Shown: piece by piece, positions 45,798-58,736 of the stretch
Layout: each line of letters begins with the position of its first letter
Numbering within the stretch: the first letter of the stretch is position 1
Source of the DNA: Cynocephalus volans
Lineage: Eukaryota; Chordata; Mammalia; Dermoptera; Cynocephalidae
Direction: 5' to 3'
DNA length: 64,000 nucleotides
Assembly (NCBI RefSeq): GCF_027409185.1
Contig: NC_084469.1
Coordinates: 35,338,793-35,402,792, forward strand
The notes under the pieces: model-generated
What the model saw: only the letters and a program-made list of their open reading frames with translations
Database searches by the model: none
Told to the model about the DNA's origin: nothing
Position numbers and translations under genes: made by a program

Positions 45798-46391
45798 TTT
45801 TTTCTTTTTGTATTAAAAAAAAGTAACAACAGACACAATATCAAAAACACAAATGCCATTGGTAGAGGGTACAGCTGAGAACGCCTGGGTCCCACCTGAG
45901 GGGCAGCACCAGGGACTCCATGGTCCACCAACCTCCTCCACCCTGCAGCAGCTAGGGGTTTGAACCCCCGGGTTCTGCTTGGGCCTCAGGCACTCCTCCT
46001 CCCATCTGGGGAGGAGGTGGGAGAGACAGCTATTTCTCCCAATAAATAAGTGCAGCCCCAACCCTTGGGGACTGGGACTCAGGCTCAGCTGGGATTTGGA
46101 GAGACCACTTCAGCAGCTTGTCAGCAACCTTGTCCAGGGGTGGGAAGGACTCCTCACCAGGGGTGGGAGATGACACCCCTCTGGGCTGGGCTAAGGAGTT
46201 CTACCCTCCGTTCTCTCAGAGGCCAGAGGCAGCCCCTGGATCCTGGGCTGGTGACAGGGGTCCAGCCCCCTACAGTGGGAGAAGCTGGGGCAGTTTCCTA
46301 TTGTTTGGTCCAGCCACATCCGAGTTCTGGAATTGGGGCATAAAAGAAGGAAGCCTCTCATTGACTCCTAGAGGTGGCCCCCAAATGGAGT
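45797..46391 (-). other. PER1: PER1 3'UTR
   Basis: Downstream of the PER1 stop the minus strand runs about 0.6 kb to an AATACA/A-rich end near 45797-45820. No canonical AATAAA stands in the right place; AATACA is the best variant hexamer. The end is therefore approximate. Confidence 0.55.
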
Positions 46392-49300
46392 CTAGCTGGT
46401 GCCATTTTCTGCAGCCGGTAAATCTGAACTGGTTGAACTCCCACCTTGTTCTTCCTCCTCCATAGCTAAGTCCTGAGAGCTTGAGACGGTGGCCCCAGCT
46501 TGGGCCCTGGCCTCCTCAGTGCCCTCACCCTCGCCACAACCGCCACCACCCTCGCCTCCACCCTCCTCCATTGGCTCCAGCCCCAGTCCATCCAGCTCTG
46601 AGAAGAGCGTGTCATCATGGTGGCCAGGGTCTTGGGTGCTGCTACCGCAGTCCACACAGGCCTTGGAGGAAGAAAGGGGGTATGAGTCAGGCAGGGTCCT
46701 CACCACTAATCTGTCAGCCCAGCTTCCAAACCCAGCCCAACTGTGCTTCCCAAAACATACTCCCAAGAAACACGTCCACACAGATGCAACTGGGGTCCAA
46801 CATGGGTGGAAAATGCTTTGTTCCATCTGCCGAGACCCCACTATGTGGCAGTAACAATGTACATTAGCATAGTATTGGAAAAGCTCTGCAAAAACCCATC
46901 TGGTTTAATACTATATAATCCAGCAGCAAACTTTGTGAAATTAACATCCTTCAGAATTAATGATCCAAGGACACTGAGGTCAGCCCTTAGCCTCTATCCC
47001 CTGAACTTGAGTTCAATTCTTCCTTCTCCTGTCCCAGACTTCTCATCTTACCATCACATCAAGGGCCTGAGGCAGCTGGCCCTTCCGGACCCAGGAGTGC
47101 ACAGCACCCAGTTCCCGCCGCTGGTCCTCAGAGAACCGAGGCTGCTGCTTCTGCATGACCCGGAGTCGCTCCCGGTCCTGCTTCAGCACAGAGGCCATGT
47201 CCCTACCAAGGAAGGAGTTCAGAAGGCAGAGGCTGGGATCCAGGACCAGGGCCAGGCCCCATGAGGTTGGCATTCTTCCTCTACCACAACTCCCCACCCA
47301 CTGCTTCATGTCCTCCCTTGAACCAGGGCTCTGGGAGCTCATGTCTTCTGAGACCAGGAAACCTGCGCTCAGCCTGGGAGAAACTAATGAGACGGTTTCC
47401 AAGGAGCAACGGTTAGGGTGGGGACCTCCAGAGCACAGCCAGCCCCAGAAAAGAAAACCCCAAGTCAGCAGGGGAGTGAGGGTGGGGCCGGACTCCCTCC
47501 TACCTCTGAAACTCCTCACCTAGAGGGCACCTGGTAGGTCATCATGACACGCTGGTCAGCATTGGCCATCAGCAGCCAGATGGGATCCTGGAGCACGTAC
47601 TTAATGACTTGGTCCCCAGGCTCAGCCCTGGCCTGAGCAGCCCCAGCCTCAGCTTCTGAAGAGTCGATGCTGCCAAAGTACTTGCTTGTGCGGCTGCTCT
47701 GACTGCTGCCTGTGAAGGAGGGGTTGGGGGAGCAGGCCAATGGAGTTAGGCTACAGGGCCTCCCACCCTGGGGCCTCACAAGGCCTCCCTCAAAGGCCCT
47801 ATGTTCATCCCATTGGCTTTAGGAAGCTCAGCCAAGATGGGGCCCGGCCTCCCAACAACCCTGGGAGGTGTTGGAAGGTGAGCACTCACGAGTGATACTG
47901 GCTGAGGTGCTGCCCCCCTCATGGGAGCCGGAACCAGACCCAGAGCCCAAGCCGGAGCCCAAGGAGCCTGAGGCGGCAGAGCCTGTGCCGGAGCGGGAGT
48001 CCTCCTGCAGCAGCAGCTCAAGCAGGTCACTGGAGCCAGAAAGTGCGTCCTGATTGGAGGACTCAGTAGCCTCCACCTGGAGGAGGGGGAGCAGGAGGGG
48101 GAACAGGGTAGGATGAAGGGATCAGCACCCAGGCCTCCCTTCAGTGGCTTCCACTGGTTGGTTGGGTGGAGGGGGTAGAGGAGGCATCTGTGACAGTGGG
48201 GCCAGGCTGAGAGAGCTGGCGAAGAGTAGGGACGTGATGCTGGACCCTTTCCAAATGGCAGATGCACTCTCACAAGTTATTGGCATGTCCTCACCACCTG
48301 CCAGACAGACAGGACTGTCCCTTCACAGAGGAGGCAGCCAATTTCTGCCTCATTCAGAAATTCAGCTGGGTCTCCCACCCCACGACACCACTCCTGGAGA
48401 TTGAGAGGCCAGCCCAGCAGAGGGCAGGAGGCAGCACAAAGCCAGAGAGGAGCAGGGCTGAGGGCTGGGTGGGGCTGGTAGAAGGACACAGGGCATCAGT
48501 GCTCACCAGTCTGGCCTCTGGCTCAGCGGCCTCCTCACTGGGAGGCGGGGGCCCAGCACTGTTCCCAGGGCCCCCTGCAACAGCACCCCCCTCAGCACGG
48601 GGGAGCTCCTCAAGCTGCAGCAGATTTAGCTGGAGTGGGGAGCTGCATCTTGAGTTGAAGAGTGGAGAGTCCGGGCGGCGGGGGGGTGTGGGAGGCAGTG
48701 GCGGCAGGGACGGAGAAGGAGAATGGGAGGCAGGGGTGGGAGGCCCCTCAGCAGGGGTCTGGGGTACCCCATAGGGATAGCCAGCTGGGGTAGGGAACAG
48801 ATAGTTAGGGAGCACCAATGCCACCATTGGGGCCACCAGGGGGGCAGGGAAAGCAGCAGGGGACACAGAAGTGGGGGCAGGGGGAAGAGGCTGGGGGCCT
48901 CCTCGTTGGGAGAACATGGGGAGGGGGTAGGGCTGGACCACCGCTGGGAAGGGGGTAGTGGCTGATGAGGGGGGCCAGGGAGCAGATGGTGGCACAGGCG
49001 AGGGGTGGGAGACATAGCAGGGGGCTTCGGCCTGGGGGGTCTGGTGGTGGCGTGAGCGCTTGGCTTTGGATCGGCAGTGGTGTCGGCGACCAGGGGGTGC
49101 GGGGCCATGGTGGCAGCCTGTGGGAGAGACTAGGGTTAGTGAGGGCCTCATCTTGGGGGTTAGTGCCCATCACCCCCACTGCCCAGACACTCTGTCCAGG
49201 AAGAGGATAGGCAAAAAAGCTAGAGAGCGCTTTTCAGCCCGCACAGAATGGGAGGGACTCATGAGGTGGGGAACTTTCAGGGAAGAATCAAAGGAGGCAA

Positions 49301-52300
49301 GGACAGGGGGATTTATTGAGAAAGAAGCCAAGAAAAGGAAAGGTTACATGAGGGGTCAAGCTGGGGGTGTGCAGAAGATAGACATGGTGGCAGATGAGAG
49401 GAGGCAGGGTGGGTCGTGGATGAATGGGAAGGTGGCTCCGGTCCATCAGCCAAAATCCTGCAAGCACTGCTAGCCTGAGTGCTCCTTCTGCCAGTCGAGG
49501 CCACGCTCTGCCTAGCTCATGATGGAAAGCTGCGTTCACCTACAGGGGGCCTCCCCCAGGCACCTGGAAAAGCTGCCTTCCATCTCCCTTGAAGCCCCAG
49601 CCCCACCCAGAATTGGCCCAGAGTCTATGCAGACTTCTTGGTCAGTGACAACTGAATCCTAAGTGGACACACATCCTGCCCCTGCCCCCAGGCTAGGCCT
49701 GAAGCAGCTTACCTGGAGCAAAGCACCTCCACCTGCCTCTCTCAGTGCCAGCCCCCCAGACTGCTCTCCTCTGGCTGCAGCCTGGTACCCCGGCCTAGTG
49801 TGGAGAAGCTAGTGAGGGGCTCATCCCTAGACAGGGCTCTGGTGGTGGAAGCAGCACCAGCCTGGGTCCCTGGAGCAGGAACATCTCCCTCAAGACCCAC
49901 CCCACAAGAATCTGGTCCTAGACTGGGCAGAAGGCAGGCTCAGGGAGGCCCCGGGTGGCTACCTCGCTCGCCAGGGGCCGAGAGGGCTGTAGAAGAGCCG
50001 TCGAGCCCACGCAGCCTGCCAAGGTCCCGGAAGCGACTGAGGAAGGCTTGCTCTTCCTTCTGTGTGTGCAGGGACAGCACGGCCTTGGTCAGGCCCACTG
50101 GGCGGTAGACGTCTGGGGCTGGGTCAGGGGCTACTGTGGGACTGGGGGCTGGGCTGGGGGCTGGGCCGGGGGCTGGGCCAGGCAGGTCCTCCATTATGAT
50201 GATGTCTGAGGAGGGAGAGATGGGGAAAAGACATAAGAATCGCCTCAGGGCTCAATGCCTCCACACCACACCACACCCTCCCTATCCAACAGCCTAGCCG
50301 ACCCCTGGCCTCTGCCCCACCACCAAACCTGGGCACCACGTGCATTTCTGGGCCACCTCCCTGCCAAGGGCTGGCCCTGTGCCTCCTCTCCATGCAAAGT
50401 CCCAGGAGGAGAGAGGACGCTCAGTCCCCTCCAGTGGCCACTACCCTGCCAGGAAACCCCATCCCTATACCCTTCTCTCACGTATTTTCAAAATCAATAC
50501 CCAAAGACTCTCCAGGGTCTTCAACATTCCTCGCCTTCAGACCCTCTGGGGTCAGCTTTCCCCACCCCCCAGGACTCAGTGTTTCAATTGACAGGAAGAC
50601 GACATGAAGCAGAGTGGGGGAGGGCAAAGCAACCAAGGCTGGCAGGCGTGGAGAGCGAGAAGTGGGAGCCACAAGCTCTAGGGGACAGAGGGGGAGGGGA
50701 ACGGCAGACAGGCGGGAGCTCTGGCTGGGGGACCAAGTGGAGCCTCGGGCACTGCCCCCCTCACTCCACGCCCATACCCGACTCCGGGGGCTTCTTGTCT
50801 CCCACATGGACGATGGTGGAGCTGAAGCTACACTGACTGGTGACGGACACCACGCTCTCCGCCTTATTGGCCAGGGTGAGCGGGCTCAGGGCGCCCCCCA
50901 CCACCGGCTCCTTCTGTGGAGTGGCCCCCTCCCCAGACAGCACTGCCGACGACGGATCTGTGCAGAGAGACAGTGCCGGTAACCACCCCCACCAGGAGGT
51001 CGGGAGAGGGGATCCCAGGGAGGAAGGGACAGGATCGATGGGAGGAGTCTGGAGGTCAGGAGGCTGGGGAGGAGGGCAGGGCAGAGCAAGGGGGCCCCAA
51101 AGGCAACAGTGTAGCGACACGGGGCCACCAAAACAGGATGGGGCAGTGGGAGCAGGCCATGTACTTGGTCTTTACCTTTCTTGGCCCCCACAGGGGCTGA
51201 ACCTATCCGCTGCTTGTCGTCGTCAGAGGCTGAGGAGGCAGTGTAGGAAGAGGAGGAGGCACATTTACGCTTGGTCGTGCTAGGGATGTTGCAGCTCTCC
51301 AAGTACCTGGCGATGGACGTGGCAGAAAGCATAAGGGCAGGACCTGGGGTGGAGCAGGGGCAGGGCCCAGGGGGAGAAAGGGGCGGGCAGGCCTTACCTG
51401 AGGATGCTGTCCAGGCAGTTGATCTGCTGGTAGGAGCAGCCAGAGGCTTCTTTCTGCTCCACCTCCTCAGGGGCCAAGGCTAGTGGGACCTGAACTGGAG
51501 CAGGGGCCACATCCAGCTCTGGGTCTGGGGACTGGCAGAGAAGGGCCTTGGCCTTGAACATGCCTGTAGCTGGGGCAAGGAGAGGAAGGTAAATGGGTTG
51601 GGGTGAAGGCCAGAGGATCCCCAGGCTTCACTCTTCACCCACACCCCATCCTCATCAACTCACCAGGGAGGCAGGGCCGGGGTGGGGGCCTGGCCCGGGA
51701 CTCAATAAAAAGCTGCTGCCCCTGGTGTTTCACCAGATGCACATCCTTACAGATCTGCTGGAAAGTTACCTGTGGGACACAGCAGAGCAGTGGGCAGTAC
51801 TGGGGAGGCTTGGCCAGCATCGGGGCAAAGGGCACAATAAATCCAGAAGGTCTCAGGACAGAGTCATGGAGGCCTCGATGGGAGGACAAGAAAGAAAAGG
51901 AGGCAGGGAGGAGATGGAAAGGCAGAGACGGGGCAAGGCTCAGGGAGTGGCAGTGCTCATTCCAGAAAGATAGGGGAATGGGTAGCTAGAGGGGTGAGGT
52001 TGGAGAAGGTCACTCACTGGAGCAGGAGGCCCAGGCCCCTCCGCATCACCCCCGTTGCTATCACTGGAGGAGCCAGGGCTGTGGAGGGGACCTGGGGACA
52101 TCACTGGACCAACTCCACAGAGCCCTGTGAGGCTGGGGCTATGCACAGGCTGAGGTAGGGAGAGGAACAAGTTAAATGTCTGTAGCCTCCTTCCCACCCG
52201 GTTCTTCCCCTCCCAAGCACCCTCCCTGCGACTCACCTGCAACAGCAGCCGATGGATCTGCTCTGATAGCTCCTGGATATCAGGATCCAGGGACAGAGCT

Positions 52301-55111
52301 GGGTTAGGGGCCGGGGGAGTGAACACATCCTCATTCAGGGGTGCCCTGCAGAGTGGGGAAGGGTGAGTCAGCCCTGCCCCCAGTCCTGCTCCCTTCTGCA
52401 CTGCCCCATCCCCAGTGCCACCTCGGGGGCATGGCCCACTTACGTGCGTACTTTATGGCGGCCCAACACGAAGGCTACCTTGCGGCTCCAGGGATGCACG
52501 AAGCCGGCCCAGCTGGTGTCCATGGTGACATACTCCCCATTACGGGCACAGAAGCGGATAGGGGAGTGGTCAAAGGGCTGGCCTGCCAGCTGCAGGACTG
52601 ATGGGAGTGGGAAATGAGGGGGGGTCAGTGGGAAGGAGAGCTGAGTAAGGTGGAGGGCCACCCCACTGCAGATCCAGGAGACCAAGGCACCAAGAAACAC
52701 AATCACAAGGGCAACTATTAAGAAACCCCGGAGACAGCCAGGAAGAGAAAGCAGGAGAAGAGGAACTCACTCTTCTTGTGGATGGCCAGCATGAGGGGTC
52801 GGTCCTCAGGATGCAGGAAGAGGAGCACTGGGGCCCCCAGGAGGTCCTGGGGCAGGTAGCCCAGCAATGGGGCAGCCCTGAAATGGGAAGAGGCATCAGA
52901 GTGGCCTGGCCTTAGCCCTGGATACCCCCCTTTCCTCCAGGTCCTGAGCTCACCTTTCGTCCACATCCTGGAAGAGACAGCTGGGTGTATGCCGCGTGGT
53001 GAAGATCCTCTTGTCTGGGGGGATCCGGGGAGCTGTGGCACAGAAAGCATGACCACTGGGTTTCATCCAGCGTGGTCCAGCTCCTCAACCCTCCACTCTG
53101 CCTGAGGCCCAGGCTGGCTGGCAATCCTCCCACAGCTCTGCCTTGGGCCCTATGGCCTACAAAAATGGTCTGGGCCATTCCTGTCCTCGCATCAGGAATA
53201 AAATTGAAAACAATCAAGACATTCTTCTTTGCCCTCCCCTACCTAGCTCAGGGCTCTTATCCAACTCTACCTCTACAGGGGGCTTAAACCTTCATCTTTA
53301 TAATACTTTCTCCTGTTCCAGATTCATGTCCTTTGCCTCACCCCCAGCCTAGAGGAAATGTCCTCCCTCTCACGCACCACCAGGCCAAGCCTCTGGCCTG
53401 CCCACCTTCGTAACCCGAGTGGATGCGCTCTGCAATGAGCAGACAGCATGGCTGTGCAGGGGCCCCATCTGAGACCCGGATCTTGGTCACATATGGAGTT
53501 AGGCGGAATGGCTGGTACCGAGGCCCTGGATCCCGGTCAGGACCTCCTCTAGCAAGGGAGAAAGGAACATTAGGGACTTTCACTGGAGAGCCACTCACCC
53601 AGCAAAGAAATAGGGAAAGAAGTAGAAAGAGAGAGAAGCCTGCTCCCACTACCTGAACCTACCTGATACGGCAGAAGACAGACTTCTCCTGGGTAAAGTC
53701 CTTGAGGCCTGAACCTGGGACAGACCAGGAGGACAGTGAGCACAGCCCACTGCCCCATCCCTGGGCTGAGAAGAGCCCAGCAAGGGAGAACTTGGGTCCC
53801 CTGGCCCCTCATGGCAGGAACTTCCTGGGACTGCTCATCCCTCCCCACAAGCACTTGGGCATCTCACCTGCTGAGGCCCCAGTACCCCAGGTGGGCAGGC
53901 GAGATGGAACAGTGGAACCATAGAAGACACCGACATCCTGGGGAGCCAGGAGCTCTGAGAAGCGGGCACCCCGGAACACATCCCGCTTGCACCGCAGCAG
54001 GATACCTGCCTGCTCCGAAATGTAGACGATTCGTCCTGTCAGGAAGGAGACAGCCACCGAGAAGGTATCCTGGTGGGAGAGTGACAGCAAAAGCAGATTC
54101 AGGAGGAGTGGGGGGTGGGGATGGGTGTGTGACAGGCTGGAGAGGGCAGACTCTGGCTGACCTGGTTGCGAAGTGTGTACTCAGATGTGATGTGCTCCAG
54201 CTCATCCAGGGTGTAGGTGGACATGTCCATGGCACAAGGCTCACCCTCCTCCAGGCTCCACTGCTGGTAGTATTCCTGGTTGGCTGCAGGGAGAGGGCAG
54301 TGGGCCTTTGGTAAGGAGACTGCCCCACCACAGTAGCCCAGGCCCTGACTATTCCCTCCCAAGAAGCACCGCTCACCCTGCACCTGCTTGACACAGGCCA
54401 GTGCATACTGTAGTGTGGCCAGGGTCCCAGAGCGGCCCTTGCCCCTGCGCTCTGGTGGCAGTCGAAGCTTGAGTTCCCGAAGCGCTGTCATGAGTTCCTT
54501 CTGGGTCCTTGCCCGGGCTGACTGTTCACTGCTGCAGGGCCCATGGGGACAGAGATGATAAAGACATTAGCTCCAAAGTGTGGCCCAGGGCCCCGCACCT
54601 CTCCCCTAGCCCTCACCCCACATACCTGCAGCCACTGGTGGATGGGTTGTCCTGCTCTGAGCTGGCACTCAAGAGGCTGTAGGCAATGGAACTGCTGGGT
54701 GGGGATGGGCTCTGAGAGTTCGTGCTAGAGGAAAGCAACAGGCCCCAAATGAGGGGTGGGTGGCATGGGGCTTGTCGCCTAGCCCAGTCTGCTCACAAGA
54801 CCACTCCCAGACCCTGCAGCACACATCCATACACACCTCTTGCTGCTCTCCGTGGTCTCCAGCAGGGCCGAGTCCTTGCCGTTGCCGGAGGAGGAGCTGT
54901 GTGAGCTCCGCTGAGATGCACCCCTGGACTCAGGCCCGTTGGACTCATTGCCACTTGAGCCATTGCTGTTGGCATCGGTGTCATCAGCCAGGCTGGGACC
55001 TGGGCAAGGCCGGTGCTGCGGGGGCCCAGGGGATGGAACCCCTCCAGGACAAAAGGATTCCCTGGGCGTGGGGTCCCCTCCCCCATCAGCCCCTTCTAGG
55101 GGGCAGCTCAT
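46392..55111 (-). CDS. PER1: PER1, period circadian regulator 1
   Basis: Coding exons, 5' to 3': 55111-54837, 54724-54626, 54531-54377, 54283-54162, 54069-53868, 53714-53663, 53548-53406, 53032-52954, 52877-52771, 52597-52444, 52345-52237, 52149-52018, 51769-51664, 51569-51398, 51306-51176, 50957-50778, 50205-49963, 49117-48507, 48076-47890, 47709-47520, 47202-47052, 46661-46392. Total 3870 nt, 1289 aa (human 1290); all phases agree. The PAS-A core falls about 205-275, PAS-B about 345-412 and PAC about 420-465. The TSGCSS beta-TrCP degron (exons 3/4), the CK1-binding region with the [10 protein letters not shown] serine cluster, the KRKC basic patch and the CRY-binding C-terminus are all present. 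In known biology PER1 joins CRY and CK1 and represses CLOCK-BMAL1. The gene looks intact. Confidence 0.97.
50206..50283 (-). ncRNA. MIR6883: MIR6883-like tailed mirtron in a PER1 intron
   Basis: The 3' end of the intron before PER1 coding exon 17 can fold. A 5' arm AGGGAGGGTGTGGTGTGG begins at 50283. The 3' arm, CCCCATCTCTCCCTCCTCAG, ends exactly at the acceptor AG (50206). Both arms resemble human miR-6883-5p and -3p as I recall them, and the host intron is the same. The intron is 572 nt, so only the 3' end is set by splicing and the 5' end would need trimming. Confidence 0.55.
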
Positions 55112-55254
55112 GTCTGGGCCATGGGGAGGACAGAATAGGGAAGATGGAGAGGCCACCACGGATACTCGAGGGGGCCTGGAGGCCTTGCTGAGGGAGGGAG
55201 GGAGGGGGGAGATCTAAGTCTCTGAGGGTTGAGAAGTTCGATCACAGCCAGCAC
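54837..55254 (-). other. PER1: PER1 exon 2 with 5'UTR part
   Basis: The first coding exon probably begins at 55254, just after a minus-strand CTCCAG acceptor. This gives 143 nt of 5'UTR before the ATG at 55111-55109. Confidence 0.6.
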
Positions 55255-56754
55255 CTGGAGAGGAAGAACAGGAAGGAGTGCTTGGAGAAAGAGGGGATGT
55301 TAACCCCACAGCGTCTGCTGGCTTCACTGAGACCTTCCCCTGCCCGCCCCCAGGCTCCTGGCACCCAGGCTTGGGGCTTCCAATAGGGCGCCCAGGTGAG
55401 TTCCGCTTCCTGTCCCCATAGGGGACCTCAAGTGGGAAGGGGGCTCTCTCGGGCGTTCCCGCACATGCCCTGCCAGCGTGGCCTGAGTAAGTAGAGCCTG
55501 AACAATCGACTAGAACTACAGCTGTGGGCCAAAGACGGGACACTTCTCACCCCCAGGTTCCCATCCAGCCCCCACTCCGCCTGGGACTCCAAGGCCTCGG
55601 AGCAAGGGGTGAGCTGATCGCCTCCTATATTTAGGCCTCCAGACTAATTTTATCCGGGGGCGGTGCCACCCCCGCTGCGCATGCGCGCAGACTTGGGCGG
55701 CCCTACCACGCGCTTCCACCGCCGCCGCGGTCGCCAGGGAAACCGACGTCAGCCGCTGAGCTCAGCGGTTGCTGAGGGACCACAGGAGGGCGGGAGGGGC
55801 GACCCCTCCCCCATTTCCCGGCGGAAGCTGGGGAACGACCCACTCCCACATTGCTGGGCGCGGCCGGGTGTCGCCCACCCCTAACATATACCCAGTCCCC
55901 GGACGGCCCGGTGCCACAAGAAGAGAGACGACCTACTGGAGTCCCAGGGACTGGTCCTGGCCTTCCCAGGACGAAATACAACCGCCACCACCCTCCGTGC
56001 GAAAGCCCCCCCAGCCTGGCTCTAGCCTGGATTACGGTCATTCTGGTCAACACAACACGGCCTTTCCTTCTCTGGCCCCTGCTGCGCCTCCCGACCACCA
56101 GGACCGAAATTGGCACCTGCCACCGTCAAAGACCCGGGAGTCCTCTGTCCCCAGTCTCCTTTCCTAGCTACCCCCTCCCATCGAAGCAATGGGCAGAGGA
56201 CGCACAACAACCGGCAGATAGTTGTTCTCCTACTCCCCGTCCAACCACACCCCCACCCTCAAGCATTTTCTGTGCGCCAGGAGAAAAGAGAAGGCTGTGG
56301 CCAACAGCAGGAACTAGGGCCGGGAACGGGATGTTCCAGCCCCAAGCCGGCTGACATCACAGCCGGCGAGGGGCCAGGGATTGGAGAAAAGGCAGGGAGC
56401 GCCGAAAGCCTGAAGGGGTCCTGGTGCCGGGGCAAACCCGGGGACCTCCGAGTTACGAGAATGAAGACAAGGGGCATGCCGGCTGAGGGTCGGTTGTGGA
56501 GCCGAGATGGCTGGGACCGGGGGACAAAGCTGGAGGTAAGCTGAGTGGGTCAGGAGTGTGGACACCAGGTGCATGGTTGCGAGGAGCACCTAGGTCCCCC
56601 AGGGCAGGTAAGGGCTGGACAGCCGCGACAAGGAAGGGGGATTATTGGTGTGCAGTCTGAGCGCCTGGGCCGAAAATGGCCCATCAGGTTGGAAGTGGCG
56701 GCGGTCCGGTTCGGGGACGGAGTCTGACCCCAGGGTGGCCGCGGGGATGCCTAC

Positions 56755-56850
56755 CTGGCCGCGCGAACGCCCTCCGGCCTCCTGCCCACCGCCGTTCCAA
56801 CCCGCAGCCGACTGGAAGCTCCGCAGGGCGGGGAGGCGGGTTGCATAATG
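56755..56850 (-). other. PER1: PER1 non-coding exon 1 (main promoter)
   Basis: A strong donor GTAGGC (minus strand, 56754-56749) follows a GC-rich leader ending GCGCGGCCAG. The start is inferred near 56845 from the CCAAT boxes just upstream and from spacing to the CRE that resembles mouse Per1. It is spliced over about 1.5 kb to the exon with the ATG. Confidence 0.6.
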
Positions 56851-57050
56851 TCAGGCACTGCCCCCTCATTGGCCTCCTGCCTGCGGAGTCGCAGGCTCCG
56901 CCCCCGATTGGCTGGGGATCTCTTCCTGGTGCCTGATTGGCTACTGGTCCCTTACTGAGGTCAGGGCTGTGTCACACACACGGGCGCACGTGGACCTGGG
57001 TGCTGGCGCTGGGCTGAAAGGCCCCAGACACCGCCCAGCCAATAAGCGCA
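56840..57050 (-). promoter_or_regulatory. PER1: PER1 core promoter: D-box, CCAAT boxes, E-box
   Basis: On the minus strand there is an ATTATGCAAC D-box-like site at 56849-56840. CCAAT boxes lie at 56868-56872, 56907-56911 and 56936-56940, and a perfect CACGTG E-box at 56987-56992. Another CCAAT, on the plus strand, lies at 57039-57043. The E-box sits about 140 bp upstream of the inferred start. Confidence 0.65.
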
Positions 57051-57377
57051 GGACGCCTTGCACAGTAAATAATAAAAGGAGGCGAGCGGAGGTGTCTTCA
57101 GAGAAAATGCCTAGCCACCGTAGGTGCTCAAGAGATGTCTACTTCCTGAACTGACCAACCTTAGAGAACAGAACACCTTGGCCCTTCCAGGGGTGAGGAA
57201 AAGGAATACAGACTCTGCGAGGTGGACCAATCTGGATGAGATGGCTGGCCCCTGAGAGGAGGGGGAGACAGAAACCTGGCTTGGCCTTTCCAGCCTTGTC
57301 ATTATACATAATGAAGCCCTTTTATCCAACCCCTTCTTCTGACACTTCAAATCCTGGGAAGAGGGCAGTTGAGGGTC

Positions 57378-57383
57378 CACGTG
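57378..57383. promoter_or_regulatory. PER1: E-box CACGTG, PER1 upstream region
   Basis: A perfect palindromic E-box about 0.53 kb upstream of the inferred PER1 start; CLOCK-BMAL1 is the expected ligand. Confidence 0.65.
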
Positions 57384-58119
57384 TGATTGGGGGGTGAGTG
57401 GGTGCAGGGAGGATGCAGACAATGGAAGGGGCCGCCAGAACCAATAGAGGCTGTGAACGGAAACAATGGCAGGTGCTTCTATGGCCAATCAGAGAAAAGG
57501 TCTCCAGCAGCCTAAGTCGTGACTAGTGCTGCTTCTATCCAGAGGATGCAGCCACCCACAATGAGGGCTGCCCCAAAGTGGGGGCCAGGAAGCCAGGGCT
57601 ACAGAAGGAAGAAGGGGGCAGTGGAGAAAAGAGGCCAACTGGAGCTCTTGACAGAAAGGTGGGATGGCAATGGCTTCATATCCCCACTGCTTGGGAAAGA
57701 GAAAGCCAAGATCAAGGGGCCCAGAGTAAGGACCTCACCCCTGTCTCATTCACTGTACTCCCCAGCGCCCAGGACAGGACCTGACACATGATAGGTGACC
57801 AATAAACATGATGATTTTGTTTTAAGCAAGGATAGGTAGGGAGGTGGGAAAGGAGCCTCAGCAGTCTAGAAAGAGCTAGAAATTATAATTTTTTTAAAAA
57901 GAGTAAAAGCAGAACAGAGTTATAGAAAGAGAACAGGGGCTTGATTTGGGGAAATAAAGTGCCAGTCTGGATCCAGAAGAGCTGCAATTACACAGACTCT
58001 TCCATCCAAAACTGTAATGAGTAATTCTTCTCAGGGCTTCCTGGAAACGTGGGTAGCAAGAGAATAGGCCCCCAAGCAGCTGCTGTCATAATCAGCTGTG
58101 GGTGCCCTCCCCTCACTGT

Positions 58120-58125
58120 CACGTG
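58120..58125. promoter_or_regulatory. PER1: E-box CACGTG, PER1 upstream region
   Basis: The third E-box, about 1.27 kb upstream. Three E-boxes within about 1.3 kb is the arrangement reported for mouse Per1. Confidence 0.65.
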
Positions 58126-58608
58126 GCCTAAACTTTCCTTAAGAATGATGTTCCCCACGGTGGGGCTGGAGGGGCAGGGAGGGTTCTGTGGAAAAGCTGG
58201 GGACACAGGGGTGTTAAAAAAATAACCCAGAAAAACCGAAGCAGGAAAACACAGAAAACAAAGGATTCAGGAACCTAGATTCTCAGTCTCCTCTCCTTGA
58301 AAATGATTCCCCCCGTCCCTGTAACTCATCTAGTGTGGCCCTGTGCTCCTTGTCTCATTTTCAGACATCTCTTCTCTGGAAACGGCTCCCTCCCAGCTCT
58401 TCTCAGGGATTCAAGTGTCATCTCCCTTAACCCAGGCAGTTCTAGCTCTTCCACCTCCACCCCCATATCTGTCTTTTGCACAGTCAAAAGGGTCCAGCGC
58501 TCCAGCAGCCCCCACCTGCTCCCAAGGCCCTGGCTGTCCTGCCTTCCTGTCCCCACAGTAACCAGGCTCTGCTGCCGTCAAAGGAGGAGAGGGGGCGGGA
58601 GACAGCGG

Positions 58609-58616
58609 TGACGTCA
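58609..58616. promoter_or_regulatory. PER1: CRE TGACGTCA, PER1 upstream region
   Basis: A perfect cAMP response element about 1.75 kb upstream of the inferred start, close to the distance known for mouse Per1. It would give light and cAMP induction through CREB. Confidence 0.7.
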
Positions 58617-58736
58617 AAGCGGAAGAAGGAGGCGGGGCAAGGCAGCCGGGGAATGTGGGGCAGGGAGGCTGCAGAGGCTGGAGGAGGCAGCGGTTTGGGA
58701 GGCGGCCAGCCCGAGAGGGCGGCGGCCACGCTCTTG

